DNA of 64,000 bases from Metapseudomonas sp043392685. Its GTDB lineage: Bacteria; Pseudomonadota; Gammaproteobacteria; Pseudomonadales; Pseudomonadaceae. The first letter of the stretch is position 1, and the number at the start of each line of letters is the position of its first letter. The notes under the pieces were generated by a model. That model searched no databases and was not told the DNA's origin. It saw only the letters and a list, made by a program, of their open reading frames with translations. Below, in pieces: positions 36,827 through 45,813 of the stretch. The DNA lies in NCBI GenBank assembly GCA_043392685.1, contig JBHZGM010000003.1; one strand, written 5' to 3'. Made by a program: the position numbers and the translations under genes.

Positions 36827-36846
36827 AGTGTGAGGCCACTAATAAG

Positions 36847-37698
36847 ATGAGAGCCACCTCGTTGAGTATCTACACCTCAGAACAGCCGCAAGGCTCGACC
36901 AAGGCGAAACAGGCCCGTGTCGAGATCGAATTCCGGGGTGTCACCAAGCGCTTCCCGGTCAAGGGCAAGGCTGAGCCCACCGTCGCGGTGCAAGGTCTGA
37001 ACTTCAGCATCCGCAGTGGCGAGATCGTGTCCATCATCGGCCCGTCCGGCTGCGGCAAGAGCACGCTGCTGAACATGGGCTCCGGCCTCTATACCCCCAC
37101 CGAGGGCGAAGTCTACGTAGGTGGCGAACGGGTTACCGGTCCGGTGCGCAAGGTGTCCTTCATGTTGCAGAAGGACCTCTTGATGCCCTGGCGCAGCATC
37201 CGTCGCAACATCGAACTGGGGCTGGAGATCGAAGGCCGCCCGGCCGCCGAACGTCGTGCCATCGCCGGGGAAATGCTGGACAAGTGCCACCTCACCGGCT
37301 TCGGCGACCACTATCCCTTCCAGTTGTCCGGCGGCATGCGCCAGCGTGCCGCCCTGGCCCGCACCCTGGCCACCGACCCGCAGGTACTGTTCCTCGACGA
37401 ACCGTTCTCGGCCCTCGATGCCCAGACCAAGATGATCCTCCAGCAGGACCTGGCGCAGATGCTCTACGAGCAGCAGAAGACCGCGCTGTTCATCACCCAC
37501 GACCTGATCGAGGCCATTGCGCTGTCCGATCGCATCCTGGTCATGAGCGCCCGCCCGGGGAACATCATCGAGGAAATCGAGGTGAACCTGCCGCTGCGCA
37601 ATAACCCCCTCGAACGCCGCAAGCTCCAGGAAATCGGCCCGTTGGCCGGGCGCTTGATGAGCTTGCTCAAGGTCGGCGAAGACTCCGAGTTGCACTGA
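36847..37698 (+). CDS. ABC transporter ATP-binding protein, NitT/TauT type
   Basis: 283 residues. Walker A GPSGCGKSTLLN, Q-loop, signature LSGGMRQRAALARTLA, Walker B VLFLDEPFSALD and H-loop FITHDLIEA are all intact. Members (SsuB, TauB, NrtD) energise import of small anions or aromatic and pyrimidine compounds. GAGG lies 11 bases before the ATG. It is the first gene of the cluster, under operators A-C, and the binding protein and permease genes follow. Confidence 0.92.
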   Translation: MRATSLSIYTSEQPQGSTKAKQARVEIEFRGVTKRFPVKGKAEPTVAVQGLNFSIRSGEIVSIIGPSGCGKSTLLNMGSGLYTPTEGEVYVGGERVTGPVRKVSFMLQKDLLMPWRSIRRNIELGLEIEGRPAAERRAIAGEMLDKCHLTGFGDHYPFQLSGGMRQRAALARTLATDPQVLFLDEPFSALDAQTKMILQQDLAQMLYEQQKTALFITHDLIEAIALSDRILVMSARPGNIIEEIEVNLPLRNNPLERRKLQEIGPLAGRLMSLLKVGEDSELH

Positions 37699-37735
37699 CC
37701 GTCCACCCGACCTGAATCCCCAACAGGAGCTGCAG

Positions 37736-38728
37736 ATGTTCAAGTCCCTGCTCAACGCCTCGCTGTTTTCCCTTGCCCTGGCCGCCGTGTCCGTAGAGGC
37801 CGCGCCCAAGGAAATCACCTACCTGTTGCCGGCGCCGCCGAACTCGCCGGCCTTCGCGCCCTGGATCATCGCCCAGCACAAGGGTTACTACGCCCAGCAG
37901 GACCTCGCCGTCACCTTCGTCGCCGGCAAGGGTGGGGTGGACGTGGCCAAGCAGATCGGCGCCGGCAACGCCCTGGTGGGCGGCGCCCTCGGCGACACCC
38001 CGATCATCGTCCGCGCCAATGGCGTGCCGGTGAAAGCCGTCGCCGTGCTGGGCAGCAGCGGCGTGACCATGATCGCCACCGACGGCAAGGCGGGTATCGA
38101 CAGCGTGAAGGATCTCAAGGGCAAGACCATGACCGTCATGTCCTACTCGGACACCACCTACTACGCGCTGCTGGCGTCCATGCGCAAGGCCGGGCTGACC
38201 AAGTCCGACGTGGAAGTCCAGGCTGCCGGCCCTTCCGGTGTCTGGCAGTTGTTCTCCGCCGGCAAGTCCCAGGCCATGGCCGGCGTGCCGGACTGGGTGG
38301 TGAATGCCGAGGATGCAGGCCTTTCGGTCAAGCTGCTGCCGAGCAGCGAGGTCTTCGAGAGCATGGCCCAGGCCATCCTCGCCTCAGAAGAGGCCATCGA
38401 GAAACAGCCCGAAGTGGTCGGCGGTGTGGTCAAGGCCACCCTCATGGGCATGCGCGACATCATCAATGATCCGAAGGCCGCCGCCGCCACCTTCGTCGAG
38501 GCGGTGCCCAGCTACAAGGGCAAGGAAGCCAGCGTGGAGAAGGTCCTGCGCCTCTACGTCGAGCACGTCTACGCCAACCAGCAGCCGCTGGGCCACATCG
38601 ACCCGCAGCGCCTGGACAAGGTCCGCAAGTTCTACGTCAGCGAGGGCATCGTCAACCGCGAATCCCCACTGGACGAGCTCTATACCAACCGCTTCGTCGA
38701 AAACGACGGCGTGGCCGCCAAGCAATAA
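37736..38728 (+). CDS. ABC transporter substrate-binding protein, NMT1/THI5-like
   Basis: 330 residues with a signal peptide (LLNASLFSLALAAVSVEA). The NMT1-like fold is seen in TYLLPAPPNSPAFAPWIIAQHKGYYAQQDLAVTF and GKGGVDVAKQIGAGNALVGGALGDTPI. Proteins of this type bind taurine, nitrate, riboflavin, hydroxymethylpyrimidine or aromatic acids. AGGAG precedes the ATG. The ligand is presumably the cluster's substrate. Confidence 0.9.
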   Translation: MFKSLLNASLFSLALAAVSVEAAPKEITYLLPAPPNSPAFAPWIIAQHKGYYAQQDLAVTFVAGKGGVDVAKQIGAGNALVGGALGDTPIIVRANGVPVKAVAVLGSSGVTMIATDGKAGIDSVKDLKGKTMTVMSYSDTTYYALLASMRKAGLTKSDVEVQAAGPSGVWQLFSAGKSQAMAGVPDWVVNAEDAGLSVKLLPSSEVFESMAQAILASEEAIEKQPEVVGGVVKATLMGMRDIINDPKAAAATFVEAVPSYKGKEASVEKVLRLYVEHVYANQQPLGHIDPQRLDKVRKFYVSEGIVNRESPLDELYTNRFVENDGVAAKQ

Positions 38729-38737
38729 GGTGATCCG

Positions 38738-39514
38738 ATGAACAACCTGAACAAACCCATGCTCGGCAGCATCGCGTTGCTGGTTCTGTTTCTCGCTGGC
38801 TGGCAATGGGGCCCCGGCCTGCTCGGCATGCCCGAGTTCGTCCTGCCCAAGCTGAGCCGCGTGGCGGAGGAGGGCGTGGCCATGTGGCGCAACGCCAACC
38901 TGGTCGAGCACACCGCGATCACCACCCTGGAGATCATCGTCGGCTTCGGCCTGGGCGCCCTGCTGGGGGTGATGATCGGCGTCGCCCTCGGCCTGTCGCC
39001 GACCACCGAGGCGATGCTCTCGCCCTACATCCTGGCACTGCAGATCGCGCCGAAGGTGGCCTTCGCGCCGCTGTTCGTGATGTGGCTCGGCTACACCGTG
39101 TACCCGAAGATCCTCATTGCCGTGCTGATCGTGTTCTTCCCGGTGATGATCAACGTGCTCTCGGCCATCCGCACCGTCGACCCGGACATGATCAACCTGG
39201 TGCGCGCCATGAGCGCCAGCCGTTGGCAGATCTTCCGCCTGGTGGAATTCCCCTCGGCCATGGCCGCGCTGTTCTCCGGCCTGCGCATTGCCTCCACCCT
39301 CGCGGTGATCGGCGTCACCGTGGGTGAGCTGGTCGGCGGCAACAAAGGTCTCGGCTTCCTGCTGGTGGACGCCGAAGGGCAGGGCAATACCGCTGGTGTG
39401 TTCGTGGCCATCGTCATGCTCACCCTGATCGGCGTGCTGGCTTACAGCGCGGTGGTCTGGGCCGAGAAGCGCGTCCTCCACTATCTGCCCAAAGCCAACC
39501 TGAGCACGGTGTGA
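38738..39514 (+). CDS. ABC transporter permease, NitT/TauT type
   Basis: 258 residues with about 6 membrane helices. The EAA-loop region reads MINLVRAMSASRWQIFRLVEFPSAMAALFSGLRIA. AAGGTG lies before the ATG, 9 bp after the binding-protein gene. It forms the importer with the two genes upstream. Confidence 0.92.
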   Translation: MNNLNKPMLGSIALLVLFLAGWQWGPGLLGMPEFVLPKLSRVAEEGVAMWRNANLVEHTAITTLEIIVGFGLGALLGVMIGVALGLSPTTEAMLSPYILALQIAPKVAFAPLFVMWLGYTVYPKILIAVLIVFFPVMINVLSAIRTVDPDMINLVRAMSASRWQIFRLVEFPSAMAALFSGLRIASTLAVIGVTVGELVGGNKGLGFLLVDAEGQGNTAGVFVAIVMLTLIGVLAYSAVVWAEKRVLHYLPKANLSTV

Positions 39515-39519
39515 ACGCC

Positions 39520-40281
39520 ATGAGCCTGAATTCCCTTCTCGCCGGTCGCCGCGTGCTCGTCACAGGCGGTGCCCGTGGCCTCGGCCTGGCCTTCGCTGAA
39601 GCGGCGGCCCGCGCCGGTGCCCGAGTGGTGATCGCCGACATCCTCGAAGAGCGCGTAGTGCAGTCCGCCGGCGAACTCGCCGCCCAAGGCCTGGATGTCA
39701 GCGGCCTGCCCCTGGATTTGGCCGACCCGGCGTCCATCGAGCGTTGCGTCGCCGCGGCGGTCGATGCGCTTGGCGGCCTCGATGGCCTGGTGAACAACGC
39801 CTCCATTACCAACTCCGGCGGCAAGAGCTGCGAGGAGCTGGAGATCGAGATGTTCGACCGCGTACTGCAGGTCAACGTGCGTGGCACCTGGCTGATGACC
39901 CGCGCCTGCCTTCCGGCCCTGCGCCAGTCCGGTCGCGGCGCCGTGGTCAACCTGGCGTCCGATACCCCGCTGTGGGGCGCGCCCAACCTGCTGGCCTACA
40001 CCGCCAGCAAGGGCGCGGTGATCGCCATGACCCGCAGCCTGGCCCGCGAACTGGGCGGCGACGGCATCACCGTGAATGCCATCGCCCCCGGCCTTGTGGA
40101 GGTCGAGGCCACCCAGTACGTGCCCGCTGCCCGCCACCAGCTGTACCGCGACCAGCGCGCCATCCAGCGCGGCCAGGTGCCGGAGGATGTCTGCGGCGCG
40201 GTGCTCTTCGCCCTTTCCGACCTTTCCCGCTTCATCACTGGACAAACCCTGCCGGTCAACGGCGGGTTCGTCATGCCCTGA
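39520..40281 (+). CDS. Short-chain dehydrogenase/reductase (SDR 1)
   Basis: 253 residues from the ATG at 39520. An in-frame GTG at 39511 overlaps the permease stop and is an alternative start. NAD(P) motif TGGARGLGLAFAEAA, NNAS, the catalytic Ser in NLASDTP and YTASKGA (Tyr-x3-Lys). In a ring-hydroxylation pathway such an enzyme could be a cis-dihydrodiol or alcohol dehydrogenase. It is tightly coupled to the transporter genes and to the cupin gene 13 bp later. Confidence 0.9.
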   Translation: MSLNSLLAGRRVLVTGGARGLGLAFAEAAARAGARVVIADILEERVVQSAGELAAQGLDVSGLPLDLADPASIERCVAAAVDALGGLDGLVNNASITNSGGKSCEELEIEMFDRVLQVNVRGTWLMTRACLPALRQSGRGAVVNLASDTPLWGAPNLLAYTASKGAVIAMTRSLARELGGDGITVNAIAPGLVEVEATQYVPAARHQLYRDQRAIQRGQVPEDVCGAVLFALSDLSRFITGQTLPVNGGFVMP

Positions 40282-40294
40282 TCAGGAGGACCCC

Positions 40295-40825
40295 ATGACC
40301 GACCTCAACCAGAACAGCCCGAAATCCTGGGACCGCCCCGAAGGTGCCAGCTTCGAGGAATGGTGCAACACCCGCATCGCCCGCTATTCCACCCGCAAGT
40401 ACGACTGGGACGCGCTGAAGTTCCAGGCCGACTACGACCCCAAGTTCCGTCGCGCGCAGATGCGCTACATCGGCACCGGCGGCACCGGGGTGGCCAGTGA
40501 CATGAACACCATTCCGTCGGAGCACTTCACCTTCTCCACCATGGTGATCCCGGCTGGCCACGAAGGCCCGCCGCACCTGCACATCGACGTCGAAGAGGTG
40601 TTCTTCGTTCTGCGCGGCAAGCTCAAAGTGATCCTGGAGAAGGACGGCGAGCGCTTCGAAACCATCCTCACCGACCGCGACGCCATCTCCGTGCCGCCGG
40701 GCGTGTACCGCGAGGAGATCAACATCGGCGACGAGGACGCGCTGATGTGCGTGATGCTCGGCGCGAAGAAGCCGATCACCCCGACCTATCCGCCGGAGCA
40801 CCCTCTGGCGAGCATCAAGCGCTGA
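40295..40825 (+). CDS. Cupin-domain protein
   Basis: 176 residues. AGGAGGACCCC precedes the ATG. The full first cupin motif is present as GHEGPPHLHIDVEEVFFVLRG (His, His, Glu) and the second includes DAISVPPGVYREEIN. Metal binding is likely. A role as dioxygenase, isomerase or binding protein cannot be decided. SDR 1 precedes and a hydrolase gene follows after 8 bp. Confidence 0.85.
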   Translation: MTDLNQNSPKSWDRPEGASFEEWCNTRIARYSTRKYDWDALKFQADYDPKFRRAQMRYIGTGGTGVASDMNTIPSEHFTFSTMVIPAGHEGPPHLHIDVEEVFFVLRGKLKVILEKDGERFETILTDRDAISVPPGVYREEINIGDEDALMCVMLGAKKPITPTYPPEHPLASIKR

Positions 40826-40833
40826 GGCCGGCA

Positions 40834-41703
40834 ATGAACATGGCGCAGACCCACAGCCCCGCCCCGAACCTGCAGCAGCGCTTCCCCGAGCGCCTGGTGC
40901 AGCTGGCCGACGGCGCCCAGGTGGCCATTCGCGAATGTGGTGAGGGCCCGGTGGTGGTGCTGTTGCACGGCATTGGCTCGGGCTCGGCCTCCTGGCTGCA
41001 TTGCGCCCGGCGCCTGGCCGCGGAGTGCCGGGTGATCGCCTGGGACGCGCCGGGCTACGGCCTGTCCACGCCGCTGCCGCAGGCCCGGCCGAAGGCCGCC
41101 GACTACGCCGCGCGCCTGGAGCTGCTGCTGCAGGCGCTGGACGTGGACAACTGCCTGCTGGTGGGCCATTCCCTCGGCGCGCTGATGGCCATGGCCTACG
41201 CCGCCGGCATTGGCGCAGCGCGGGTGCGCCGCCTGATGCTGCTCAGCCCGGCGCGCGGCTATGGCGCCGCCGAGTTGCGTGACAGCGGCGCGCAGGTGCG
41301 CCGCCAGCGCCTGGAAAGCCTGGAACGCCTCGGCATCGACGGCATGGCCAGCGAGCGCACCGCGCGTCTGCTCGGCCGCAACCCGAGCGAAGACGCCCTG
41401 GCCTGGGTGCGCTGGAACATGGCGCGGCTCAATCCCGCAGGTTACCGCCAGGCCGTGGAGCTGCTCTGCGGCGACGACCTGCTCGGCCACGGCGTGCCGG
41501 CGGCGCCCTGCGAGGTGCATTGCGGCGAGGACGACGGCATCACCACCCCCGAGGCCTGCAGTGCCATCGCCCGCCAGCTCGGTGCGCCGTTCTCGCTGAT
41601 TCCCGGAGCCGGCCACGCCAGCCCCATCGAACAACCCGAAGTGGTCGCCGGACGCATTGGCCACGCGCAACGCCACTCTCTTGAAGGAACCGCCAATGGA
41701 TAA
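40834..41703 (+). CDS. Alpha/beta hydrolase, possible meta-cleavage product hydrolase
   Basis: 289 residues. VVVLLHGIGSGSASW carries the oxyanion HG motif. Nucleophile Ser in LVGHSLGALMAMA, Asp in CGEDDGITTP and His in IPGAGHASPIE. MhpC/BphD-type C-C hydrolases have this layout, and an extradiol-like protein is encoded downstream (47312), so hydrolysis of a ring-cleavage product is a fair guess. An ester or lactone substrate is equally possible. Its end overlaps the IclR start by 8 bases. Confidence 0.85.
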   Translation: MNMAQTHSPAPNLQQRFPERLVQLADGAQVAIRECGEGPVVVLLHGIGSGSASWLHCARRLAAECRVIAWDAPGYGLSTPLPQARPKAADYAARLELLLQALDVDNCLLVGHSLGALMAMAYAAGIGAARVRRLMLLSPARGYGAAELRDSGAQVRRQRLESLERLGIDGMASERTARLLGRNPSEDALAWVRWNMARLNPAGYRQAVELLCGDDLLGHGVPAAPCEVHCGEDDGITTPEACSAIARQLGAPFSLIPGAGHASPIEQPEVVAGRIGHAQRHSLEGTANG

Positions 41704-42529
41704 GCCAGACGATTCGCAAGACAAGTACATAGTGCCCGGCCTGGAGCGCGGCCTGCTGCTGCTCTGCGAGTTCAGCCGGAAAAACCGCACGCTGTCGGCG
41801 CCGGAGCTGGCGCGGCGCCTGAAGCTGCCGCGTTCGACCATCTTTCGCCTGCTGACCACCCTGGAAACCATGGGCTTCGTGACCCGCAATGGCAACGAGT
41901 ACCGCCTGGGTATGGCCGTGCTGCGCCTGGGCTTCGAGTACCTGGCGTCGCTGGAGTTGACCGAACTGGGCCAGCCGCTGCTCAACCGCCTGTGCGACGA
42001 AATCCGTTACCCCTGCAACCTGGTGGTGCGCGACGGCCGTTCCATCGTCTACGTGGCCAAGGTCTCGCCGTCCACCCTGCTGACCAGCACGGTCAACGTC
42101 GGCACCCGCCTTCCGGCCCACGCCACGGTGCTCGGCCGCATCCTGCTGCAGGACCTGTCCCTGGGCGAGCTGCGCGAGCTGTACCCGGAAGAGCACCTGG
42201 AGCAGTTCTCGCCGAACACCCCGAAGACCGTACTGGAACTGTTCGATCTGGTGCAGGGCGACCGCCAGCGCGGCTTTGTCCAGGGCGAGGGGTTCTTCGA
42301 GTCGACCATCTCCACCGTGGCCGCGCCAGTTCGCGACCACAGCGGCAAGGTGGTGGCGGCCATGGGCGCCACCATTCCCTCGGCGCACATCGAGCCAAGC
42401 CGAATCGACCATCTGGTGAGCAACGTGCGCAACAGTGCCGACGAACTGTCGCACTTGCTCAATTACACGCCGGACAGCCACGACAATGTCACTTCCATCT
42501 TCCGGAGCAAGCAGCATGAGCATGTGTGA
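41696..42529 (+). CDS. IclR-family transcriptional regulator
   Basis: 277 residues. N-terminal winged helix (GLERGLLLLCEFS ... LARRLKLPRSTIFRLLTTLE) and the C-terminal IclR effector domain (RLPAHATVLGRILLQDL ... GFVQGEGFFESTISTVAAPVRD). GAAGGAACC lies before the ATG. It sits inside the cluster it presumably controls and overlaps genes on both sides. The repeated TGTTTC-N6-GAAACA operators before the importer and porin genes are its most likely sites. Confidence 0.93.
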   Translation: MDKPDDSQDKYIVPGLERGLLLLCEFSRKNRTLSAPELARRLKLPRSTIFRLLTTLETMGFVTRNGNEYRLGMAVLRLGFEYLASLELTELGQPLLNRLCDEIRYPCNLVVRDGRSIVYVAKVSPSTLLTSTVNVGTRLPAHATVLGRILLQDLSLGELRELYPEEHLEQFSPNTPKTVLELFDLVQGDRQRGFVQGEGFFESTISTVAAPVRDHSGKVVAAMGATIPSAHIEPSRIDHLVSNVRNSADELSHLLNYTPDSHDNVTSIFRSKQHEHV

Positions 42530-43313
42530 CCTATCCGCCGCCGTGGCGGTGGTCACCGGCGGTTCCTCCGGCATTGGCCTGGCCACGGTCGAGCTGCTGC
42601 TGGAGGCCGGCGCTGCCGTCGCCTTCTGTGGCCGCAACGGCGAGCGCCTGCGGAGCGCCGAGGCCAGCCTGCGCGAACGCTTCCCCGCCGCGCGCCTGTT
42701 CGCCCAGGCCTGCGACGTGCTCGATCCTGCGCAGGTACGGGCCTTCGCCGAGGCCAGCCAAAGCGCGCTGGGCCGCGCCAGCATCCTGGTGAACAACGCC
42801 GGCCAGGGCCGCGTCTCCACCTTCGCCGACACCTCGGATGAGGCCTGGAGCGAGGAACTGCAGCTGAAGTTCTTCTCCATCATCCACCCGGTGCGCGCCT
42901 TCCTGCCGCAGCTGGAAGGTCAGGCCGACGCCGCTATCGTCTGCGTCAACTCGCTGCTGGCCAGCCAGCCGGAGCCGCACATGGTGGCCACCAGCGCCGC
43001 CCGCGCCGGGGTGAAGAACCTGGTGCGTTCCATGGCCTTCGAGTTCGCGCCGAAGGGGGTGCGGGTCAACGGCATCCTCATCGGTCTGGTGGAGTCCGGC
43101 CAATGGCGCCGCCGTTTCGAGGCACGTGAAGAGCGCGAGCTGGACTGGGCCCAGTGGACCGGCCAGCTGGCGCAACGCAAGCAGATTCCCCTGGGGCGAC
43201 TGGGCAAGCCGGTAGAAGCGGCCCGCGCCATCGTTTTCCTCGCTTCCCCCCTGTCTGCCTATACGACGGGTAGTCACATCGATGTTTCCGGAGGTTTGTC
43301 CCGTCATGCGTAA
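42516..43313 (+). CDS. Short-chain dehydrogenase/reductase (SDR 2)
   Basis: 265 residues. VVTGGSSGIGLATVE, NNAGQG, the Ser position as VNSLLAS, but the expected Tyr of Y-x3-K reads TSAARAGVKNL, so the catalytic Tyr is replaced while Lys is present. The enzyme may therefore work differently from SDR 1 or be catalytically weak. It starts inside the IclR gene and its end overlaps the ThDP enzyme gene, so it is translationally coupled to both. Confidence 0.85.
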   Translation: MSMCDLSAAVAVVTGGSSGIGLATVELLLEAGAAVAFCGRNGERLRSAEASLRERFPAARLFAQACDVLDPAQVRAFAEASQSALGRASILVNNAGQGRVSTFADTSDEAWSEELQLKFFSIIHPVRAFLPQLEGQADAAIVCVNSLLASQPEPHMVATSAARAGVKNLVRSMAFEFAPKGVRVNGILIGLVESGQWRRRFEAREERELDWAQWTGQLAQRKQIPLGRLGKPVEAARAIVFLASPLSAYTTGSHIDVSGGLSRHA

Positions 43314-44988
43314 CGAAAACAAAGTCACAGTCGGCGCCGCCATCGCCGCCTTCCTCGAGCAGTGCGACGTCAAGGCTGCCTTCGGGGTGATCTCCATCCA
43401 CAACATGCCGATCCTCGATGCCTTCGCCATCCGCGGCAACATCCGCTTCGTGATGGCCCGTGGCGAGGCCGGCGCGGCCAACATGGCGGATTCCTACGCC
43501 CGCACCACCGGTGGCCTGGGGGTGTGCCTGACCAGCACCGGCACCGCCGCCGGCAACGCTGCCGGGGCCATGGTGGAAGCGCTCACCGCCGGGACTCCGC
43601 TGTTGCACCTGACAGGGCAGATCGAAACCCCCTACCTGGACCAGAGCCTGGCCTACATCCACGAGGCACCGGATCAACTGACCATGCTCAAGGCCATCTC
43701 CAAGGCGGCCTTCCGCGTACGCAGCGTCGACACCGCCATCAGTACCATCAAGCTGGCCGTGCAGACCGCCCTGACCGCGCCCACCGGCCCGGTGAGCGTG
43801 GAAATCCCGATCGACATCCAGTCGGCCCTGATCAACATGCCGGCGGACCTCTCACCGCTGCCGGTGCCGGTGGCCAGGCCCTCCGAGCAGGCGCTGGACG
43901 ACCTCGCCGAGCGCTTCGCCAAGGCCCGCCGGCCGATGCTCTGGCTGGGCGGCGGCGCCCGCCATGCCGGTGAGCAGGTGCAGCGTCTGCTGGACATGGG
44001 CGTCGGCGTGGTCACCAGCACCCAGGGCCGCGGCATAGTCCCCGAAGACGACGAGCGTTCCCTCGGCGCCTTCAACCTGAACAAGCCTGTGGAGCAGTTC
44101 TACCAGACCTGCGATGCCATGCTTGTCGTGGGCTCGCGCCTGCGCGGCAACGAAACCCTCAAGTACGAGCTCAAGCTCCCGCGTCCGCTTTACCGGGCCG
44201 ACGCCGATGCCACGGCGGAGGGCCGCTGCTACACCAGCGACTACTTCGTCTGTGGCGATTCCGAACTGGTCCTCAGGGGCCTCGCCGACCGCCTCGAAGG
44301 GCGTCTGTCGGTGGACCCGGCCTTCGCCGCGGATCTCGCCGCCGCGCGCAACCAGGCCCGTGCCCAGCTGGTGGACGGCCTCGGCCCCTACGCCTCCCTG
44401 GTGGAGCAGCTGCAGGCGCTGGCCGGCACCAACTTCAACTGGGTGCGCGATGTCACCGTGTCCAACAGCACCTGGGGCAACCGTCACCTGAAGATCTTCA
44501 GCCCCCGCGCCGGCGTGCACGCCCTTGGCGGTGGCATCGGCCAGGGCCTGGCCATGGGCATCGGCGCCGCCGTCGGTGCGGCGGAAACCGCCCCTGGCCG
44601 CAAGACCTTCGTGCTGGCCGGCGACGGCGGCTTCATCCTCAATCTGGGCGAATTGGCCACCGCCGTGCAGGAGCAGGCCGACATGGTCATCGTACTGATG
44701 AACGACCAGGGCTACGGGGTGATCAAGAACATCCAGGACGCCGCCTACGGTGGCCGTCGCTGCTACGTCGACCTGCACACGCCGGACTACGCCCAGCTGT
44801 CGGCGTCCCTCGGCCTGCGTCACGCCAGGGTCAGCGACCTGAAGGACTTCAGCAGCGTGCTGGATGGCGCCCTGGCCGAGTCCGGCCCCTTCCTGCTGGA
44901 GGTGGACATGCTCTCGGTGGGTAGCTTCAAGACCATCTTCGCCGGTCCGCCGACCAACGAAGCCCAGACCGCCAAGGCCACTGCCTGA
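43306..44988 (+). CDS. Thiamine-diphosphate-dependent decarboxylase/synthase-like enzyme
   Basis: 560 residues of the acetolactate synthase / benzoylformate decarboxylase superfamily. The ThDP-activating Glu is Glu54 (MARGEAGAANMAD). The metal and ThDP motif starts GDGGF near residue 439 and ends MNDQGYG. In this cluster it may decarboxylate a 2-oxo acid to an aldehyde for the aldehyde dehydrogenase encoded at 45814, or cleave a C-C bond. The ATG at 43306 overlaps SDR 2 by 8 bases. Confidence 0.88.
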   Translation: MRNENKVTVGAAIAAFLEQCDVKAAFGVISIHNMPILDAFAIRGNIRFVMARGEAGAANMADSYARTTGGLGVCLTSTGTAAGNAAGAMVEALTAGTPLLHLTGQIETPYLDQSLAYIHEAPDQLTMLKAISKAAFRVRSVDTAISTIKLAVQTALTAPTGPVSVEIPIDIQSALINMPADLSPLPVPVARPSEQALDDLAERFAKARRPMLWLGGGARHAGEQVQRLLDMGVGVVTSTQGRGIVPEDDERSLGAFNLNKPVEQFYQTCDAMLVVGSRLRGNETLKYELKLPRPLYRADADATAEGRCYTSDYFVCGDSELVLRGLADRLEGRLSVDPAFAADLAAARNQARAQLVDGLGPYASLVEQLQALAGTNFNWVRDVTVSNSTWGNRHLKIFSPRAGVHALGGGIGQGLAMGIGAAVGAAETAPGRKTFVLAGDGGFILNLGELATAVQEQADMVIVLMNDQGYGVIKNIQDAAYGGRRCYVDLHTPDYAQLSASLGLRHARVSDLKDFSSVLDGALAESGPFLLEVDMLSVGSFKTIFAGPPTNEAQTAKATA

Positions 44989-44998
44989 GGCCCTCGCC

Positions 44999-45802
44999 AT
45001 GCTGCATATCACCATGATCGGTTGCGGCGCCATCGGCGTCGGTGTGTTGGAACTGCTGGAGAGTGATCCGCATCTCTGCGTCGATGCGGTGATCGTCCCG
45101 GACGAATCCCAGGCGCTGGTCCGCCAGCGCCTGGCCAGCCTGCGCACGCCGCCGCAGGTGCTCGCCGAACTGCCGGCCGGTGCGCGTCCAGACCTGCTGG
45201 TGGAGTGCGCCGGGCACCGCGCCATCGAGCAGCACGTGCTGCCGGCGCTGGCCCAGGGCATTCCCTGCCTGGTGGTGTCGGTGGGGGCGCTGTCCGAGCC
45301 GGGGCTGGTGGAGCGACTGGAGGCCGCCGCCGAGTCCGGCGGCACCCGCATCGAACTGCTGCCCGGCGCCATCGGCGGCATCGACGCGCTGTCGGCGGCC
45401 AAGGTCGGCGGCCTGGAGTCGGTGCGCTATACCGGCCGCAAGCCGGCGCGCGCCTGGCTGGGCACGCCGGGTGAGCAGGTCTGCGACCTGGAACACCTGG
45501 CCGAGGCGCGGGTGATCTTCGAAGGCAGCGCCCGCGAAGCGGCGCGGCTCTACCCGAAGAACGCCAACGTCGCCGCCACCCTGTCGCTGGCCGGCCTCGG
45601 TCTGGACCGCACCCAGGTGCGCCTGATCGCCGACCCGGCGAGCAGCGAGAACGTGCACCAGGTGGAAGCCAGCGGCGCTTTCGGCGGCTTCGAGCTGACC
45701 CTGCGCGGCAAGCCCCTGGCGGCCAATCCCAAGACCTCGGCGCTGACCGTGTACAGCGTTGTCCGCGCGCTGGGTAACCACGCCCATGTGATATCGATCT
45801 AG
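44999..45802 (+). CDS. Aspartate dehydrogenase-like enzyme (NadX family)
   Basis: 267 residues. Rossmann motif MIGCGAIGVGVLELL at the N-terminus and the family active-site segment YPKNANVAATLSLAGLG near residue 185. NadX oxidises L-aspartate to iminoaspartate with NAD(P), or runs in reverse. Placed in a catabolic cluster with a RidA gene (49861), it more likely deaminates or aminates a pathway intermediate than serves NAD synthesis. It lies 10 bp after the ThDP enzyme gene. Confidence 0.88.
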   Translation: MLHITMIGCGAIGVGVLELLESDPHLCVDAVIVPDESQALVRQRLASLRTPPQVLAELPAGARPDLLVECAGHRAIEQHVLPALAQGIPCLVVSVGALSEPGLVERLEAAAESGGTRIELLPGAIGGIDALSAAKVGGLESVRYTGRKPARAWLGTPGEQVCDLEHLAEARVIFEGSAREAARLYPKNANVAATLSLAGLGLDRTQVRLIADPASSENVHQVEASGAFGGFELTLRGKPLAANPKTSALTVYSVVRALGNHAHVISI

Positions 45803-45813
45803 GGACGCGAACC

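Larger units (their letters stand above)
36435..36846. other. Regulatory spacer upstream of the catabolic cluster
   Basis: It contains the terminator of puuB (36459-36484) and three copies of the TGTTTC-N6-GAAACA operator (36530, 36549, 36809). It is strikingly AT-rich (36640-36830) compared with the rest of the window, so the cluster promoter should lie here. Confidence 0.7.
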
